From Gammaproteobacteria bacterium (GTDB taxonomy: Bacteria > Pseudomonadota > Gammaproteobacteria > Eutrophobiales > Eutrophobiaceae), in NCBI GenBank assembly GCA_012270695.1, contig JAAXHV010000438.1, forward strand, positions 1 to 9,001: DNA of 9,001 nt, given 5' to 3'. Below are positions 6,765-9,001 of this stretch, in pieces. Made by a program: the position numbers and the translations under genes. Within the stretch, counting starts at the first letter, position 1. Each line of letters starts with the position of its first letter. The notes under the pieces were generated by a model. That model worked only from the letters and a program-made list of their open reading frames with translations. It ran no database searches and had not been told where the DNA came from.

Positions 6765-8117
6765 TCAGTCCCTGCTTTGGAGTAGTTTAGCGCAACTTTT
6801 GGCGTAGAGGCGCAAAGTGACTGGAACCAGCAGCAACACTGGCAGGCCGTAGACCAGGGGCAGCAGGGCCAGGGAATATTTCAGGTTCTGCTCACCGAAA
6901 ACCTGGTCGGTGAGAATACCTACGGTAGTCGGCCCCAGCAGCAGCCCTGTGAGGCTGATGGCCATGTAATAGAATGCAACGACCTGGGCGCGGATTTCGC
7001 CGGGTGTCAAGTTCAATAAGGCGGTCACTCCTGTTGCGGTAATCATGGCCAGTCCCACCGCGTTGGCGGCGAACATCAGCATCGCTGTTGTACCGCTGGG
7101 CATCAGCGGGGCGATAACGCCGGTGATTACCATGATGAAAGCGCCGATGACGGCAATACGCAAGGCGGCATCGGTAACCCCCCGGTTATACCAACGGTCA
7201 CACAGCCAACCGGAGAGATTCACTGTCGCCGGTCCTATCACCAGTAGTACGATACCGTTCACAAGGGCGTATTTCGACGCCTCCCAGCCCCAGGTGCGCA
7301 TGAACAGGGCGGCGCACCAGCCCTGGCTGTAGGCGATTGTGGTCATCAGGCAGAAGATAGACAGGAAGCTGCCAAAGGTTTTCCACCTGACCAGGATGAA
7401 TTTCAAGGTATCCAGCAACGAGGCATTGCCTAATCCTTTGGAGCTACCCATTTCCTGTCTCGTCGGTTCGCGCAGAATGAAAAACAACAGGGCCAGAAAA
7501 AAACCCGGCAAGCCTACCGCGATAAAGGCGAGTTGCCAGGCAGAGACAGGCCCGACCAGGGGCAGGCTGACACCGGGGTTGGATTTCGCCCATACCAGTA
7601 CCGTAGCGCTGAATAGTGAAGCCAGGGCAGCTCCGATTGAAACCGCCATGGTATAGAAGGCAATGGGCTTGGCGCGGCGCTCCCTGGGGAAACTGTCTGA
7701 GATCATGGAGATAGCACAGGGGCTGAGAGCCGCTTCGCCGATGCCTACACTCATGCGGGCGATAAACATCTGGAAGAAATTTTTTACCAGACCCGAGGCG
7801 ACCGTTGCGGCAGACCATATCGTGATACCAGCGGCAACAATCCAGCTACGTCTTTTACGATCCGCCAGCCAGCCCAGGGGCAGTCCCATGGTGGCGTAGA
7901 AGATGGCAAAAGCCGGCCCCAGCAGCAGACCGAGCTGCGTATCCGTCAGCTCAAGGTCTGCTTTTATCGGTTCCACCAGCAGGCCAAGCATGAACCTGTC
8001 GATAAAAGAACAGATATATGCCAGGGTGAGCAGGATAACCATGTACCAGGCGTAGCCGGCAGCAGGATAGCCGCTTCGGGCGCTGCTCCGGCTGCCAGTC
8101 TCAGGGGGGTTATTCAT
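6765..8117 (-). CDS. Spinster-like MFS transporter
   Basis: A 450-residue inner-membrane protein with about 12 transmembrane segments of the major facilitator superfamily, resembling the Spinster branch. After a hydrophilic N-terminus, helix 1 carries SFIDRFMLGLL (37-47). The MFS motif A region is GWLADRKRR (82-90) in loop 2-3, and RMSVGIGEAALSP (121-133) is the helix 4 motif typical of Spinster and related organic-anion or lipid carriers. Such bacterial members often sit beside TonB-dependent receptors and oxidoreductases and are annotated only as MFS transporters; the substrate is unknown and export is as possible as import. The ATG lies 45 nt after the VOC gene stop and lacks a clear ribosome site. 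It is unrelated at family level to the second MFS gene of the cluster (4187-5590), so the locus encodes two distinct inner-membrane carriers. Confidence 0.92.
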   Translation of the reverse strand: MNNPPETGSRSSARSGYPAAGYAWYMVILLTLAYICSFIDRFMLGLLVEPIKADLELTDTQLGLLLGPAFAIFYATMGLPLGWLADRKRRSWIVAAGITIWSAATVASGLVKNFFQMFIARMSVGIGEAALSPCAISMISDSFPRERRAKPIAFYTMAVSIGAALASLFSATVLVWAKSNPGVSLPLVGPVSAWQLAFIAVGLPGFFLALLFFILREPTRQEMGSSKGLGNASLLDTLKFILVRWKTFGSFLSIFCLMTTIAYSQGWCAALFMRTWGWEASKYALVNGIVLLVIGPATVNLSGWLCDRWYNRGVTDAALRIAVIGAFIMVITGVIAPLMPSGTTAMLMFAANAVGLAMITATGVTALLNLTPGEIRAQVVAFYYMAISLTGLLLGPTTVGILTDQVFGEQNLKYSLALLPLVYGLPVLLLVPVTLRLYAKSCAKLLQSRD

Positions 8118-8162
8118 CGTTACGCGTCAGTCCGGGAACCAGCGCACGTTCAGACCCGCCTG

Positions 8163-8642
8163 TTACCTGCTTAACCACTGGTTGGCTTCGATAAAATAAC
8201 CGTTCGGGTCAAAAAAGCTCATGCACAGCAGCCTGAATACCCCGCCGCCGGGCTTGGGGTATTCACTGACGTGGGGTTCGCTTTGAATGTAGACCCCGGG
8301 CACCTCAAGCAGTTTTTTATGCACCGCCTCGGCATCCTCCACGTTCATCACGAAAACGGTGTCTCCGACGCCCAGTCGTTTCGGGTAATCGCCCGGTTCG
8401 GGTAACGGCGGGTCCAGGTATTGCAGTATGCCAAGCATGCCGATATAAGGATCATTCGCCTGGAGAATGACCAGACGGACTTGTCCACCCGCTTCACCCG
8501 CCGGCACACCGACTCCGGAAATGGTCATTTCCTTGTCATAGTAGATTTCCATGTCCAGTATATCGCGATAGATTTTCAAAGGTGTTTCGATCTCGTTCAC
8601 CAGCATGGTAGCCCGGCGAAAATCGGTAGGAATTTTACTCAT
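8163..8642 (-). CDS. VOC-superfamily (glyoxalase/dioxygenase fold) protein
   Basis: A 159-residue cytoplasmic protein with two beta-alpha-beta-beta-beta modules. The first has LVNEIETPLKIYRDILDMEI (14-33), the typical 'paired strand then YRD.L' signature. The second has DTVFVMNVEDAEAVHKKLLE and ends in FFDPNGYFIEANQ (143-155), where E152 fits the last metal ligand. The positions that hold the first and third ligands in glyoxalase I or extradiol enzymes do not show His here (A11/T12 and D94/T95), so classical metal chemistry is doubtful. Members include glyoxalases, epimerases, dioxygenases and antibiotic-binding proteins; I cannot choose among these. The ATG has an excellent ribosome site. 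It lies between the MDR gene and the Spinster-like transporter gene. Confidence 0.88.
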   Translation of the reverse strand: MSKIPTDFRRATMLVNEIETPLKIYRDILDMEIYYDKEMTISGVGVPAGEAGGQVRLVILQANDPYIGMLGILQYLDPPLPEPGDYPKRLGVGDTVFVMNVEDAEAVHKKLLEVPGVYIQSEPHVSEYPKPGGGVFRLLCMSFFDPNGYFIEANQWLSR

Positions 8643-8646
8643 GGCT

Positions 8647-8657
8647 GATCACCTCTT
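8647..8657 (-). promoter_or_regulatory. Strong ribosome binding site of the VOC gene
   Basis: Minus-strand AAGAGGTGATC is nearly a full complement of the 16S rRNA 3' end; GAGGTG lies 7 nt before the ATG at 8642. It is the strongest correctly placed site in the window and fixes the VOC start. Confidence 0.75.
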
Positions 8658-8663
8658 CAGTTA

Positions 8664-8692
8664 AGGAACCTCTGGTTAAGTCAGGGGTTCCT
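8664..8692 (-). repeat. Hairpin between the MDR and VOC genes
   Basis: AGGAACC (8664-8670) and GGTTCCT (8686-8692) form a perfect 7-bp stem. One mismatch inside, a further CTG/CAG pairing extends it, leaving a loop of about 7 nt. On the minus-strand transcript it follows the MDR stop and precedes the VOC ribosome site by a few bases. There is no U-run after it, so it is not a standard rho-independent terminator; an mRNA-processing or stability role is possible. Confidence 0.5.
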
Positions 8693-8704
8693 GTGATAAA
8701 AGTT

Positions 8705-9001
8705 TCACTCAGCGACCTTGACTATCGCCTTGCCGAAGTTTTCGCCACGCATGAGCCGGCAGAATAACCCGGGCGCGGCGGCAAGATCTTCCACGCAGTC
8801 TTCCTTGTAACGTATCTCTCCTTGTTTCAGCCACTGACTGACCCGTTGTTCAAACTCAGGGCGCAGGTCTTCATGGTCATAGACGACCAGACCGCGCACG
8901 GTAGCCCTGGCTTTGATAATGAAGGCAGGATTGGGTCCGGGGGGCATTTCGCTCATATTATATTGCGCAATCAGCCCGCACAGGATGACCCTCGCGCCTG
9001 T
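8705..9001 (-). CDS. Zinc-independent NADP-dependent oxidoreductase (MDR family), C-terminal fragment
   Basis: Only the last 98 residues are in the window; the gene continues past 9001 with the frame open to the edge, so the ATG at 8956 is an internal Met and not the start. The fragment begins TGARVILCGLIAQYN, the end of the nucleotide-binding domain in CurA/YncB, leukotriene B4 dehydrogenase and 2-alkenal reductase relatives. It continues with VRGLVVYDHEDLRPEF, WLKQGEIRYKEDCVEDLAAA and the closing FCRLMRGENFGKAIVKV, all typical of that family's catalytic-domain tail. Such enzymes reduce activated C=C bonds of enones or enals with NADPH in the cytoplasm. It ends 62 nt before the VOC gene, with a hairpin in the gap. 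No zinc-ligand region is visible because the N-terminus is missing; exclusion of zinc enzymes rests on subfamily resemblance. Confidence 0.88.
   Translation of the reverse strand, partial: TGARVILCGLIAQYNMSEMPPGPNPAFIIKARATVRGLVVYDHEDLRPEFEQRVSQWLKQGEIRYKEDCVEDLAAAPGLFCRLMRGENFGKAIVKVAE

Noticed and set aside
8705..8956. A complete small protein starting at the ATG at 8956
   Set aside because: The frame stays open upstream to the window edge and encodes ARVILCGLIAQYN, which belongs to the MDR oxidoreductase family, so the Met is internal.

Overview
The window comes from a Gram-negative bacterium, most likely a gammaproteobacterium of marine or similar habit. The evidence is a long TonB-dependent receptor ending in Phe, a Tat-exported flavoenzyme, and GC content that looks moderately high by eye. 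The exact taxon cannot be read from the sequence. All seven recognisable genes lie on the minus strand, so transcription runs from high to low coordinates. Gene order in that direction is: 3' part of a zinc-independent NADP-dependent MDR oxidoreductase (cut by the window edge at 9001), a VOC/glyoxalase-fold protein, a Spinster-like MFS transporter, a class I SAM-dependent methyltransferase with a long N-terminal extension, a GPH/MelB-type sugar:cation symporter, a Tat-signal flavin amine oxidase, and a large TonB-dependent receptor.

The first six genes are tightly packed, with gaps of 62, 45, 66, 7 and 27 nt, and probably form one transcription unit. The only larger gap is 130 nt between the amine oxidase and the receptor. 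It holds two overlapping sigma70-like promoter candidates and a small inverted repeat over the upstream -35 box, so the receptor may have its own regulated promoter. No stretch above 300 nt lacks a gene. I saw no tRNA, rRNA, CRISPR array or intact insertion sequence.

Taken together the layout looks like a nutrient-acquisition and catabolism locus. A ligand crosses the outer membrane through the receptor, is possibly oxidised in the periplasm by the flavoenzyme, crosses the inner membrane by one of two unrelated MFS carriers, and is processed by cytoplasmic enzymes (MDR reductase, VOC protein, methyltransferase). This functional reading is inference from gene families and order; the substrate cannot be deduced. 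The methyltransferase with an unrecognised N-terminal region and the exported amine oxidase beside the receptor are the least ordinary parts. The first 30 bases carry a motif that may be the edge of a dispersed repeat.
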